Assembly (NCBI GenBank): GCA_903821875.1
Contig: CAIJMU010000161.1
Span: forward strand, 1-44,393
Direction: 5' to 3'
Length of the DNA: 44,393 bases
Source: an uncultured Spirochaetota bacterium
GTDB taxonomy: Bacteria; Spirochaetota; Spirochaetia; Treponematales; Rectinemataceae
Shown here: piece after piece, positions 15,467 to 24,176 of the stretch
How the letters are laid out: every line of letters begins with the position of its first letter
Position numbering within the stretch: the stretch's first letter is position 1
Translations under genes and position numbers: made by a program
The notes under the pieces: generated by a model
What the model saw: the letters and a program-made list of their open reading frames with translations, nothing else
Told to the model about the DNA's origin: nothing
Database searches by the model: none

Positions 15467-17602
15467 TTATGCCGGTTCCGAGCCACTTCTCCTGGCGTCG
15501 ATCACCTCGAGCTGGGGCTGTTCCTGGCCGTTCCAGCGGTTCTTGGTGACCTTGAAGACGAGGTCGATGCGGTCGCCAATGGAAAAGTCACGGTTGAGTC
15601 TGTCGGCCCCGCTCCAGATGAGGGCAGGCCAGCGGTGCTTGCCAAAATCCAGAGTCAGCTTGAGATGGGCTTTTTCCTGCTTTCCCACTATCTCTGCTTG
15701 CGCGATCGGAACCTTTTTTGCGAGAAACACGAGGGGGGGGTTCCCCGCCCCATAGGGTTCAAAGCGATCGACAGTGTCCGCGATTTCCGGCCTGAGCCAC
15801 TCGTGGGGAAGCTCCGCGTCGACATTCACTGTCTCGTCGGCTGCGTCGAGCTCTATGGTCTGGGCAAAGGCGAGGGCCCGGCGCTGGAACTCTGGCCAGT
15901 TCTCGGCCGTGAGGCTGAAACCAGCCGCCGCATCGTGGCCGCCATAGTCAATGAAGAGATCGGCGGAAGCTTCGAGGAAGGGTGAGAGGGCGAAACCGCG
16001 GGTTGAGCGAACCGAGCCGACAACCGTCCCGTCGGGCATGAAGCAGGCGATGACAGCAGGGACGGAGAGCGTGTTCGAGACGCGGGAGGCGATGATACCG
16101 GTGATGCCGCGGTGAAGGTCGGCGCTGCCGATGACGACCAGCCTTTCCCCATGGCTCTCATGGCTTTCCCTTGCGAGCGGATACATCAGGTCCCAGCCTG
16201 CAGCGCCAAGCCTGCGCCGCTCGACGTTCATCGCCAGGATCTCGTCGGCGAGGCGCTCACGCTCGGGCCGGTCAGGCGCGAGCATGAGGCGTACCGCGGT
16301 CTCGGCGGAGCCCATGCGACCGGCAGCGTTGATGACGGGGGTGACCTGCCAGGAAGCCTCGGTGGCGCCGATCTTCTTGCCCAGGAGTCCGAGCTTGAGA
16401 AGGAGCTCCGAGAGCCCGGGTCGTGGCTTCTTGTTTATCGCCTCGAGGCCTTTCTTCACAAGTATGCGGTTTTCCCCACGGAGGGGCATGATGTCTGCGA
16501 TCGTACCAAGTGCGACGAGTTGGAGCCGCTCGAGGTCGTCGTCTCCGAACCAGCCGGAGCGCTTGAGGGCGGCCGAAACATAGAGGCTCTGAAGGACGTC
16601 GATCTCCTCGAAGCTTCCCTGGCTGTACTTCGCGATGCGTGAAATCTCGCGCAAACGGAGGAGGCTCTGTCCCCTGGTCGCGGGGATGACCGCCCCGACC
16701 TCGTCCCTGATGTCGGCACACATGAATTCCACGCCGGCACCGAGGGCCTTGGCAAAGAGCTTCTTCTGAAGGTCCGCGTCCCATACCAGGATGTTGCGAC
16801 CTTCGAGGAAGGCTGCGAGCCGGGTATTCTCGAGACGGACGACACCGGGCACGATGGTCTCGCGGATGCGCCGGGTTTCGGTAAGGCGCGAGAGCTTGAC
16901 TGCTTCGACGAGGTAGGTGTCGTTGAGGGGTCTGATGTTGAGGAGGGCGACTGAGTGGTCGCGGATGCCTGCCCGTGCCAGCTTGAGGGCGCTGACGAGC
17001 TTGTAGGCGACCCCGCAGCCGGCGAGATCGCGGAAGGGGTAGGCCGTACCTTCAAGTTTGGGATTGATGACCGCGACGGCAGCAGGAGGGGCTTCGGCCT
17101 TGAGGAGATGGTGGTCGACGATGATGACGTCGATCCCCAGTTCCGCTGCGTGGTCCACTTCCCGGTGGTTGGAGATTCCGCAATCGACAGTAACTATGAG
17201 AGTCCCGCCCTCGGCGGCAAATTCGTCGATGGCAGTGATCGACAGGCCGTAGGGGTCGAGCTTTCCTGGCAGGCGCCAGGAGACCTCGAGGCCGAACTCG
17301 GTGAAGGCTTCCACGAGGAGGGTCGTGCTCGTCACGCCATCGGCATCGCGGTCCCCGAATATCAGGACCTTCTCCTTGTCGTCTATCGCGTTGATGATGC
17401 GATCGACCGCATCCTCCATCCCTTCGAAGAGGAAGGGGTTGTGGAGCCAGCGTGCATCATCTTCGAGGAACCACAGGATTTCTGAGGGTTCAGACAGGCC
17501 ACGCCGCACGAGTATCGACGCGGATAGCAGATCGAGGCCGAACTTCTCGGCGACGTTCCGGACCTGGCTCTGGCTCGACTCTTTCTTTACCCACTTCGTC
17601 AC
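15467..17602 (-). CDS. recJ: Single-stranded-DNA exonuclease RecJ with a large internal insertion
   Basis: RecJ degrades single-stranded DNA 5' to 3' in recombination and repair. DHH-family motifs are present: GDRDADGVTST (83-93), VTVDCGISNH, the DHH triad (163-165), ALGTIADIMPL (364-374), TPVINAAGRM, and the DHHA1 motif YGGHDAAAGF. The C-terminal OB-like domain follows. Length is 711 aa against about 570 for typical RecJ. The excess is an insertion of about 140 residues (roughly 215-355) between AGCGVAYKL and ALGTIADIMPL; its pattern (RPLNDTYLVEAVKLSRL, RLAAFLEGRNILVWDADLQK, RGQSLLRLREIS) recalls a DnaQ/DEDD exonuclease fold. The start is GTG 17602, overlapping the upstream stop (GTGA). Confidence 0.95.
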   Translation of the reverse strand: MTKWVKKESSQSQVRNVAEKFGLDLLSASILVRRGLSEPSEILWFLEDDARWLHNPFLFEGMEDAVDRIINAIDDKEKVLIFGDRDADGVTSTTLLVEAFTEFGLEVSWRLPGKLDPYGLSITAIDEFAAEGGTLIVTVDCGISNHREVDHAAELGIDVIIVDHHLLKAEAPPAAVAVINPKLEGTAYPFRDLAGCGVAYKLVSALKLARAGIRDHSVALLNIRPLNDTYLVEAVKLSRLTETRRIRETIVPGVVRLENTRLAAFLEGRNILVWDADLQKKLFAKALGAGVEFMCADIRDEVGAVIPATRGQSLLRLREISRIAKYSQGSFEEIDVLQSLYVSAALKRSGWFGDDDLERLQLVALGTIADIMPLRGENRILVKKGLEAINKKPRPGLSELLLKLGLLGKKIGATEASWQVTPVINAAGRMGSAETAVRLMLAPDRPERERLADEILAMNVERRRLGAAGWDLMYPLARESHESHGERLVVIGSADLHRGITGIIASRVSNTLSVPAVIACFMPDGTVVGSVRSTRGFALSPFLEASADLFIDYGGHDAAAGFSLTAENWPEFQRRALAFAQTIELDAADETVNVDAELPHEWLRPEIADTVDRFEPYGAGNPPLVFLAKKVPIAQAEIVGKQEKAHLKLTLDFGKHRWPALIWSGADRLNRDFSIGDRIDLVFKVTKNRWNGQEQPQLEVIDARRSGSEPA

Positions 17603-18906
17603 GACTGGATTTCCTTTATGATCAGGCTTTTCCTTGCGACAGTGGTCGCGGAGATGGAGATGGCCGACTCCGCAAGTGGGCGCGCTGAGGCGAGGCTGGC
17701 AGCATCCCTCCCGTACACCCTGGCAATGAGTTCGCCCTTGGTCACCTGGTCGCCACGCTTCTTGACGAAGGCGAAGCCCGCATCGGGGGCGACCGAATCG
17801 GCGGCAGTGTCGCGCCCGACACCCAGATGCACTGAAGAAAGCCCGATCCTGAAGGCATCGATCGAGGCGATAAAGCCCGATTCAGCGGCGCACAGTTCGA
17901 AGGAGTACGGAGACCGCCATCTCCCGCGCAGGGAGAGGAGCTTTGCCTCATCGCCACCCTGGCTCACTACGTTGTCAAGGAAGCGCTGGCGTGGGCGACC
18001 GGAGGCAAGCTCGGTTTCGCACAACGCGATGCCTGCTTCGACCGTGGCGGCCTTGCCCCCCGCGACGAGCATCCACGCTGTCAGCCGCAGCGTCACCTCC
18101 ATGAGGTCGGCTGCTCCCCTCCCTTCGAGGCAGTCGAGGGTTTCCTCGATCTCGAGGAAGTTGCCTACCATGAGCCCAAGAGGCTCGGACATGTCGGTGA
18201 TGACGGCAATTATGCGCTTTCCCATGGCGGCGCCCGTTCGCACGAGGCTTTCCGCAAGGCGCTCGGCATCCTCGGGGGTTTTCATGAAGGCGCCAGGGCC
18301 TGACTTCACGTCGAAGACGAGGGCTTCCGCGCCCTCGGCGACCTTCTTCGAGAGGATGGAAGCGGTGATCAGTGGGATGGACTCCACCGTGGCAGTGACA
18401 TCGCGGAGGGCGTAGAGCTTCTTGTCGGCGGGCACGATCTCGGCGGTCTGGCCGGTCATCGCAAAGCCGTTTTTCCGAATACCTTCGCGGAATTCCACTT
18501 CGGAGAGGCCGGTGCGATAGCCGGGGATGGATTCAAGCTTGTCGAGGGTGCCGCCTGTGTGGCCAAGGGCACGGCCTGACATCATGGGCACCTGGATGCC
18601 GAGGCAGGCAGCAAGCGGCGCCAGGATGAGGGAAACCTTGTCGCCGACACCGCCGGTGGAATGCTTGTCGATAAAGGGACCGGGCAGTCCGGAAAGGTCC
18701 ATGTGCTTACCTGAGTTGAGCATGAGTTCGGTAAGAAGCGCCGTTTCGGCGGGCGTCATCCCCTTGAAGTACACGGCCATGGCCCAGGCGGAGACCTGGT
18801 AGTCCGGCACGGAACCATCAACATAGCCGTTTATGATGGTCGCGAGTTCCTCGCGGTTGAGTGCTCCGCCCGAACGCTTTTTCATGATGACATCGACTGC
18901 TCGCAT
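17599..18906 (-). CDS. Pyrimidine-nucleoside (thymidine) phosphorylase
   Basis: Cleaves thymidine, uridine or deoxyuridine with phosphate to free base and (deoxy)ribose-1-phosphate, a salvage reaction. The 435-aa chain has the normal length and motifs: MRAVDVIMKKRSGGALNREE, the phosphate-binding region FIDKHSTGGVGDKVSLILAP, SGRALGHTGGTLDKLESIPG, and VFDVKSGPGAFM with the catalytic lysine. The frame is open upstream, but ATG 18906 has GAGGAGGCAGC before it and gives the canonical start. DeoA and Pdp cannot be separated with certainty, so no symbol is given. It is coupled to recJ by a four-base overlap. Confidence 0.94.
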   Translation of the reverse strand: MRAVDVIMKKRSGGALNREELATIINGYVDGSVPDYQVSAWAMAVYFKGMTPAETALLTELMLNSGKHMDLSGLPGPFIDKHSTGGVGDKVSLILAPLAACLGIQVPMMSGRALGHTGGTLDKLESIPGYRTGLSEVEFREGIRKNGFAMTGQTAEIVPADKKLYALRDVTATVESIPLITASILSKKVAEGAEALVFDVKSGPGAFMKTPEDAERLAESLVRTGAAMGKRIIAVITDMSEPLGLMVGNFLEIEETLDCLEGRGAADLMEVTLRLTAWMLVAGGKAATVEAGIALCETELASGRPRQRFLDNVVSQGGDEAKLLSLRGRWRSPYSFELCAAESGFIASIDAFRIGLSSVHLGVGRDTAADSVAPDAGFAFVKKRGDQVTKGELIARVYGRDAASLASARPLAESAISISATTVARKSLIIKEIQS

Positions 18907-19016
18907 GCTGCCTCCTCGGGAGCGCGATTCTAGCATTTCCCCTGCCAGTGAAGATACGCCCGAGGGATGGGTCTGCAATCGCGAAGCAAGCTCGGATTTC
19001 CAAGGGAAAGCCGGGC

Positions 19017-19784
19017 CTACAGGATTCCGGCTCCGGTTGTCAGCGCTTCGAGGGGTCCGTCGACGGCGTTTCGGGCCACGGCAAAGCAGAAGCGACGGAG
19101 TCCCGCGAGGGAGGGGCTGTCGAGGGTGACTGCGAAGGCCTTGGCAAAGGGTTCACCGGTGGCCCGCTCGAGCCAGCGATAGGCTCCGGCGGAGATAAAG
19201 GCTGCGCCTCCACGGTCGAAACCGGAGGGATCGCAGGCGGGGCAGGAAAATCCCCCTTCCTGTGACCTCCAGACGCGGCCCGCTCCAGGAGCGAAGTCCT
19301 TTCCGCAATCTATACAACACTGAAGATCGGGCATGAGGCCCAGGATTTCCACGAGGCGCCAGATAAACAAGAGGAGGGGATAGTCGGCGCGGGACTCAGG
19401 AAGGCCTTCAAGGGAACGGAGACAGTCGCGGGCGAGTCCGAGCACTTCCGGAAAGTCGCCGCCACCGCCTGAGGACTTGATAAGGAGCTCGGCGATGAGG
19501 TTGGCACCCATGATCCGCCTGAGGCTTTCGCGGAGGCCCGAGAAGGGTTCGATCACTTCGAAGTCGGAGAGCTTCAGGAAATCGCGCACCGGGTCGTGGT
19601 AGAGGAAGGCCCGGCCCGAGCCCCAAGGCGAGGCCAGGGAGCGCAGCTTTGACTTCGGGCCCCCGAAGATGAAGGCCTCTATGATGCCGGAATCTGCGCT
19701 CATCATCGTCAGGACACGCGCTCCCGAGGGTACTTCCTTCATCCTGAGGGCGAGGACTTCGTGGACCTGATTGCGGTTGGACAT
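19017..19784 (-). CDS. recO: DNA repair protein RecO
   Basis: RecO helps load RecA on SSB-covered DNA in the RecFOR pathway. The 255-aa protein has the N-terminal OB-fold (EVLALRMKEVPSGARVLTMM, EAFIFGGPKSKLRSLASPWG) and a helical middle. A four-cysteine zinc site of RecO type follows (CCIDCGKDF, then FSCPACD). It begins at ATG 19784 after AAGGAAG. It is probably the first gene of the recO-phosphorylase-recJ run, 110 bases upstream of the phosphorylase, so repair and salvage genes share a strand and possibly a transcript. Confidence 0.92.
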   Translation of the reverse strand: MSNRNQVHEVLALRMKEVPSGARVLTMMSADSGIIEAFIFGGPKSKLRSLASPWGSGRAFLYHDPVRDFLKLSDFEVIEPFSGLRESLRRIMGANLIAELLIKSSGGGGDFPEVLGLARDCLRSLEGLPESRADYPLLLFIWRLVEILGLMPDLQCCIDCGKDFAPGAGRVWRSQEGGFSCPACDPSGFDRGGAAFISAGAYRWLERATGEPFAKAFAVTLDSPSLAGLRRFCFAVARNAVDGPLEALTTGAGIL

Positions 19785-19833
19785 CGCTTCCTTTCATGGC
19801 AGTTGGTACGACCGACACACCTATTCGCATCCA

Positions 19834-20412
19834 TCAATCCAGGTCTTCAAAGACCTCTGCAGGCCTGAGCGAAAAGCCTTCCACCACCTTCGAGGCAATG
19901 CTGTCTATCCCGAGGTCATGCTCCCAGAGCGTGCCGTCGTCGAAGACGCCGGCATCGCTGCGCCGGAATATCATGATGGTTTTGGCATTCGGGTCGACCA
20001 CCCAGTACTCGCGCACCCCGTGTTTTTCGAAGAGTCTGAACTTGTCGTTCAGGTCCTTTTTCGTCGTTGAGGGCGACAGGATTTCCACCGCGAGCTCCGG
20101 CGCTCCCCAGGCGAACTTTTCCTTGATCTTCGTCTTGTCGCAGAAGACCATGAGGTCGGGCTGGACAACGTTCCTGACCTGCTCAGGCGGCTCGTCGGCT
20201 TCGTAGAGGAGCACGTCGTAGGGGGCGATAAATACTTCACAGGGCTTGCCCTTGAGGTAGGACGCGAACAGGAGGTGTAAGCTCCCGATAGTTTTTTGAT
20301 GGCGGGTTGTCGGAGCCGACATGGCCCACGCGACTCCCTCGATCAGCTCCCAGCGTTTGCCATCCGGCCACGAGCGGTACTGGCCGTAAGTGAATGTGTC
20401 TTTATGTTCCAT
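19834..20412 (-). CDS. Uma2 family (DUF820) PD-(D/E)xK nuclease-like protein
   Basis: A 192-aa member of the Uma2 family, which has a restriction-endonuclease-like fold and is abundant in cyanobacteria and in various accessory regions. Motifs: GKRWELIEGVAWAMSAPT, PDLMVF (D86), ELAVEILSPST (E110 region), LNDKFRLFEKHGVREYWVVD with the family's K-x-x-x-Y-x-x-x-G-V-x-E-Y-W pattern. The metal-site D and E are intact. The frame opens earlier (20496), but ATG 20412, with GGAGG upstream, gives the usual N terminus. Its role is unknown; these genes are often mobile. Confidence 0.9.
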   Translation of the reverse strand: MEHKDTFTYGQYRSWPDGKRWELIEGVAWAMSAPTTRHQKTIGSLHLLFASYLKGKPCEVFIAPYDVLLYEADEPPEQVRNVVQPDLMVFCDKTKIKEKFAWGAPELAVEILSPSTTKKDLNDKFRLFEKHGVREYWVVDPNAKTIMIFRRSDAGVFDDGTLWEHDLGIDSIASKVVEGFSLRPAEVFEDLD

Positions 20413-20754
20413 GAAGTTTTGCCTCCATTGGCAAATGGCGAAACTTCGCGCGAGGCTACGGCCTCGCGACGGCTCCGAACATCTGGATACCTCCATAGTA
20501 CCAGTACGCCCGGAGGGTGGCTATGGAATTCAAAACGGCGGGGGGGAATCGGAAAAATCGTGCTGGAGGGGGCTGTGTGAGGGTGAGACTGTTGCATGAC
20601 TCCGTGCCGCATCATGGTTGCCATAGAGCGGCCCTTCTCCGTATAGGCCGGGGCAGGATTCGTGGAGAACTCGAAGTGAAGAGAAAAGGCCGTTTGACAA
20701 AGCTCAGGAAGGCGCGCAATTTCGGCTAATGTTTCCTAAATCAAGGAGAAAAAC
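20413..20754. other. Non-coding gap with two hairpins between Uma2 and the lipoprotein gene
   Basis: Contains GAAGTTT/AAACTTC (20413-20419/20441-20447) and an 8-bp stem CGCGAGGC/GCCTCGCG with a TACG loop (20449-20468), both in the probable Uma2 leader. A consensus -35 TTGACA (20694-20699) faces the lipoprotein gene, but no good -10 is found at the right distance. Nothing else is recognised. Confidence 0.4.
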
Positions 20755-22152
20755 ATGAGCTTCGTCCGCTGTACAGTCGCATGCTTGGTCCTGATGGCTT
20801 TTTTTTTTGGCTCCTGCCAGTTTTTCCTTGGTACCGACCCCAAGGTGCCGGTAACGGGCCTCAGCCTGAACAAGGCGAGCACCAGCCTCATAGTCGGCGG
20901 GAACGAAACGCTTGTTGCCACGGTTGTTCCGATCAACGCGACCAACCAGGCCCTCGCCTGGACAAGCTCGGACGCAACGAAGGCAACGGTGAGCAGTGCC
21001 GGCGTCGTGACCGCAGTAGCCGCGGGCACCGCGACCATCACGGCAACTTCCAAGGATGGGAGCTTTTCCAAGGGTTGCGTGGTGACTGTGACGCTCACCG
21101 CTGTGGCCGTCACCGGCCTCTCCCTGGACAAGACAACTCTCGACCTGGTTTTTCCCGGAGCTGACAGTTCGGCCCTTGTGGCTACCGTCACGCCAAGCGG
21201 TGCCACCACGCAGACTGTTACCTGGGCTTCAAGCGACACGACCGTAGCCACTGTTACCAATGGCGTCGTCCATCCTCTGAAGCTGGGTTCCGCGACGATT
21301 ACGGTGACCTCGGTCGATGCCCCGACGGTATCGGCAGGCTGCGTCGTGACGGTTGCGAGTAGCGCGATGACGAGCACCAGGGCCTGGTGGGGACCCTGGG
21401 CACGCCTTGACCGCAGCGAGGCCTGGTACATCGCCTCCGATCACCTCAAGCTTCCCATGGGTGGGAGCGAAGAGTGGAAAAGCGTATCCGCAACCAAGCT
21501 TGTAACGGCAACGGCGGCTATCGAACTCGTAACGGGATCGACCGACTTGGTTAAAGTTAGCCAATCCGGAGCGGTCTTCTATCTCCACCGGAGGGCCAAG
21601 CAGGGAGCCTCCTTTGACGGTACCGTCGTCAGCCAATCCGGGTCTCGCGCGCTGTCGGGACTGGGCAATATCTCAGTGATTATCCAGAATGCCCTGAACT
21701 CCGTCGATGTCCAGACGGTCAAGGCTGGCACTGACGGCAGCTTCAAGCTCGACAACGCGATCAAGGGAGACAGCTATATCGTCACACCCCAGGTGGCCCA
21801 GGCCGATCCGGTGACCGTCGTAGCTACCGAGGATGGGATCGATGTCGGGGCAATTACCGTCACCGCTGCAGCGGTAAAGTACAACTTCAAGGTCAAGGCT
21901 GTTTCGGCGGACAATCCCTGGCTTTTCGCCGACGGCCAGAGCCACAATGTTACCCTCACGGTCACTAACACGGGGAGCGTGCGTTCGCTTTCTCCTATCT
22001 ATACCCTTAATTCTTCTGATTCCCGCTTTACGATCAGCGGAAGCCTGTCAAATAATCTCAATTCCTTCGAGCCAGGGGCCAGCCAGACCCTCACCCTGCC
22101 GATCACCGTGACCTCGGTGACGGGCACGGTGAGGACTTCGCCATCAATGTGA
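20755..22152 (+). CDS. Big_2-domain surface lipoprotein, 5' part of a frameshifted gene
   Basis: Starts at ATG 20755 with AAGGAG upstream. The signal ends in a lipobox, AFFFGSC (cysteine 21), so an anchored lipoprotein is expected. Two bacterial Ig-like (Big_2) domains follow (VTGLSLNKASTSLIVGGNET with VSSAGVVTAVAAGTATITAT, and VTGLSLDKTTLDLVFPGADS). Next is a beta-rich, carboxypeptidase-regulatory-like segment (VKAGTDGSFKLDNAIKGDSY) and a CARDB-like domain (NVTLTVTNTGSVRSLSPIYT). The frame ends at 22152 just after reaching TGTVRTSPSM. Reading the other frame from about 22125 gives GEDFAINVKLEIWKG, which runs directly into the next frame, so a one-base deletion near 22128 has split a single long gene. 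Confidence 0.85.
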   Translation: MSFVRCTVACLVLMAFFFGSCQFFLGTDPKVPVTGLSLNKASTSLIVGGNETLVATVVPINATNQALAWTSSDATKATVSSAGVVTAVAAGTATITATSKDGSFSKGCVVTVTLTAVAVTGLSLDKTTLDLVFPGADSSALVATVTPSGATTQTVTWASSDTTVATVTNGVVHPLKLGSATITVTSVDAPTVSAGCVVTVASSAMTSTRAWWGPWARLDRSEAWYIASDHLKLPMGGSEEWKSVSATKLVTATAAIELVTGSTDLVKVSQSGAVFYLHRRAKQGASFDGTVVSQSGSRALSGLGNISVIIQNALNSVDVQTVKAGTDGSFKLDNAIKGDSYIVTPQVAQADPVTVVATEDGIDVGAITVTAAAVKYNFKVKAVSADNPWLFADGQSHNVTLTVTNTGSVRSLSPIYTLNSSDSRFTISGSLSNNLNSFEPGASQTLTLPITVTSVTGTVRTSPSM

Positions 22153-23483
22153 AGCTCGAGATCTGGAAGGGGCCGGTCTGGGAGGATCGGGCGAGCCTGC
22201 GATTCTACAAGAACGATCAGCTCGTGGTGAATCTCTGGACTAATGGCAGGGCCGGAGGAACCAACGCGAGTCTCGTCACGCCGACAGGTGAGGTCTACCC
22301 CTTTGCCTCGCGCTTACGTGCGCCTCATGCTGACACCGGTTACTCCGTCATCTTGTCTGGTGCCACAGCCACGAGCGAGACGAAGTACGCGCTCATGATC
22401 GGCGACTATAGTTCATATATTCCAGATCTCACGGCCTTCATCAGCCCCGGCAGCTACGAGCCGAATGACGATCTAGTGGATGCCAAGCCCGTGTATATCA
22501 ATGATGGAGCACCGATCATCTCCTATCTGATGGTTGACGACATGGACATGTACTCGCTGTTTGCAGGCAAACTGTCCCCGCCAGCGGGCCTGCCGACCCT
22601 CACCGTGAGCGGCTCGTCGGCGAGTCTTTCCTGGGCAGCCGTGCCTGCGGCTACAAAGTACTTTGTCAGCATGAACGGTACCGTTGTCGACGCGGCAGGC
22701 ACGACAGGAAACAGCCTGAGCGGTTTGACCTATCTGGCAGGTAGCTCCTTCGCGGTCCGCGCCTTCAACGCTGCACTGGGCTATTCAACATCAGTCCCAG
22801 CCGTTGAGGATGTCCTCGTCGCAGGCGGCTCCTCTGCTTCCATCCCGAACGGCACAACAAACGGAACCTGGTCGGTTTCGGACTTCAGGATAGGGAAATA
22901 CGAGGTTACGCAGGATCTGTACAAGGCGGTGATGAGCAAAAATCCCTCAAGTTACCAAACAGGAGCGGAGGCTCCGCGTCGGCCGGTTGAATGTGTCAGT
23001 TGGTACGATGCCATCGAATTCTGCAACAGGCTTTCGGTCCTCGCAGGCCTTGTGCCGGTGTACTCTTACACCGGCTCTGCCACCGACCCGGCAAGCTGGC
23101 CAGTCGGTTGGAAGACCACGACCCACAACAACATCAGCCAGAACCTGAGCGCGACAGGCTACCGCCTTCCCACCGAGGCGGAGTGGGAGTGGGCAGCTCG
23201 AGGAGGATTGTTGAGCGCAGGTACTACCTATGCGGGTGGGGCAGCTGTCGAGGATGTCGCTTGGATCATCAGCACGTACTCGGGCAACACGACCCACGCT
23301 GTCGGTGGCAAGGCTCCCAACGAGCTCGGGCTCTATGACATGTCGGGAAATGTTTTCGAATGGTGCTGGGATTGGGCTGGTGACAAACCCGCGGGGTCTG
23401 ACCCTCAAGCCGGCCTAGCCCTCGGGGCGTGCCTGGGGCTATTGCCGACCAGTTTTCTTTTGCTCCGAAAAAGCGAGCCTTGA
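22149..23483 (+). CDS. FGE-sulfatase (SUMF1-like) domain, 3' part of the frameshifted lipoprotein gene, C terminus lost
   Basis: Continues the preceding gene after a frameshift. Residues 1-145 are a beta-rich segment (KLEIWKGPVWEDRASLRFYK, YEPNDDLVDAKPVYIND), then a fibronectin-like stretch (LSWAAVPAATKYFVSMNG), then the formylglycine-generating-enzyme fold: FRIGKYEVTQDLYKAVMSKN, PVECVSWYDAIEFCNRLS, GYRLPTEAEWEWAARGG, ELGLYDMSGNVFEWCWDW. The usual end of the fold (YRVxRGGSW and GFR motifs) is absent. The chain leaves the family pattern at 23381-23404, which is one copy of a 24-bp repeat. The protein is therefore broken at both ends and probably not functional. Start ATG 22149 is nominal. Confidence 0.8.
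   Translation: MKLEIWKGPVWEDRASLRFYKNDQLVVNLWTNGRAGGTNASLVTPTGEVYPFASRLRAPHADTGYSVILSGATATSETKYALMIGDYSSYIPDLTAFISPGSYEPNDDLVDAKPVYINDGAPIISYLMVDDMDMYSLFAGKLSPPAGLPTLTVSGSSASLSWAAVPAATKYFVSMNGTVVDAAGTTGNSLSGLTYLAGSSFAVRAFNAALGYSTSVPAVEDVLVAGGSSASIPNGTTNGTWSVSDFRIGKYEVTQDLYKAVMSKNPSSYQTGAEAPRRPVECVSWYDAIEFCNRLSVLAGLVPVYSYTGSATDPASWPVGWKTTTHNNISQNLSATGYRLPTEAEWEWAARGGLLSAGTTYAGGAAVEDVAWIISTYSGNTTHAVGGKAPNELGLYDMSGNVFEWCWDWAGDKPAGSDPQAGLALGACLGLLPTSFLLLRKSEP
23381..23404. repeat. Left copy of a 24-bp direct repeat
   Basis: Matches 24177-24200 at 22 of 24 bases. It contains the odd palindrome GGGTC-T-GACCC (23394-23404). It lies where the FGE domain loses its family pattern. Confidence 0.8.
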
Positions 23484-23559
23484 TGGATGCCTGGGGCTCC
23501 GCAATACCGTTTGCAGCCGGGAGCGCCTATACAAAATCTGCTGACAGCACTTTGGGTGG

Positions 23560-23820
23560 CTATTTGTAGGCGTCCTTGCGATCCCGAACCCTGATTATCT
23601 CGATGACAAGGCACTTGTCGGAGATGTTGTACACGACACGGTAATCCCCGACACGGATACGATAGGTGTTTTCGGTGTCAGTCAGTTTCCGTACACCCTC
23701 CGGTCGAGGATCGGTCGCCAGCGTCTCGACTGTTGTGAGGATTTTCATGATGGCCGGTTTGGGAATTTTCCGGAGTTCCTTTGCAGCCGAGGCCTTCCAT
23801 TCGATGCTATATGAGGCTAT
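23560..23820 (-). CDS. RelE/ParE-type toxin with an apparent ATA start
   Basis: A type II toxin of the mRNA-interferase/ParE superfamily. The full-length reading, 86 aa, begins at ATA 23820 and reads ASYSIEWKASAAKELRKIPK, then DPRPEGVRKLTDTENTYRIR, VGDYRVVYNISD and RVRDRKDAYK, the complete family pattern. There is no ATG, GTG or TTG in frame between the upstream stop and the first helix, and the codon where ATG is expected is ATA. The first normal start, ATG 23748, would lose the N-terminal helix. It overlaps the antitoxin stop. A point mutation of the start codon, or poor ATA initiation, is likely, so toxin output is probably low or nil. Confidence 0.8.
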   Translation of the reverse strand: MASYSIEWKASAAKELRKIPKPAIMKILTTVETLATDPRPEGVRKLTDTENTYRIRVGDYRVVYNISDKCLVIEIIRVRDRKDAYK

Positions 23821-24004
23821 CGGTCTTTAGGGAAGCGACGAGGTCTTTGTGCGAAACAAGGCTATCGCCGCGACGCTCGGCGACAGTTGCAAGGTCGGAG
23901 AGATCTTCGAGCAAATCGGTATAGGCATCAAGGGGAAGAATGACAGCAGTCTTGTTGCCCTTATCATCGGTGATGAACTGGGGATGGCTGAATGCTGCAT
24001 CCAT
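23807..24004 (-). CDS. Phd/YefM-like antitoxin
   Basis: A 65-aa antitoxin. ATG 24004 is preceded by AAGGAG. The pattern HPQFITDDKGNKTAVILPLD, AYTDLLEDLSDLATVAERRG matches Phd/RelB-type antitoxins with a short N-terminal beta hairpin and a C-terminal toxin-binding tail. It precedes and overlaps the RelE-type gene, the usual order. A candidate promoter lies at 24033-24060. Confidence 0.82.
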   Translation of the reverse strand: MDAAFSHPQFITDDKGNKTAVILPLDAYTDLLEDLSDLATVAERRGDSLVSHKDLVASLKTDSLI

Positions 24005-24032
24005 GGCGTTGCTCCTTCGTTGTCTGGTCACA

Positions 24033-24060
24033 ATGATACTACCGTCATGGATGATTGTAA
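24033..24060 (-). promoter_or_regulatory. Candidate promoter of the antitoxin-toxin pair
   Basis: Reverse strand TTACAA (24060-24055), 16-bp spacer, TATCAT (24038-24033). The -10 box is good and the -35 box poor. The antitoxin ATG follows 28 bases after the -10 box with a normal ribosome-binding site. Confidence 0.35.
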
Positions 24061-24176
24061 GCCAATGGGAGCCTGCCATGTGGCCATTCTTGATACAGGC
24101 TTCTAGCGCAAGAAGTCTGCGGTATTCGGGCGAAAAGGCCGCTGAAAGCCAGGAAAGCGGTCATAGGGCCAGGGCC

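Noticed and set aside
15125..15985. Forward open frame of 286 aa over tRNA genes and the recJ end
   Set aside because: It crosses two tRNA genes and the antisense of RecJ, so it is a chance frame.
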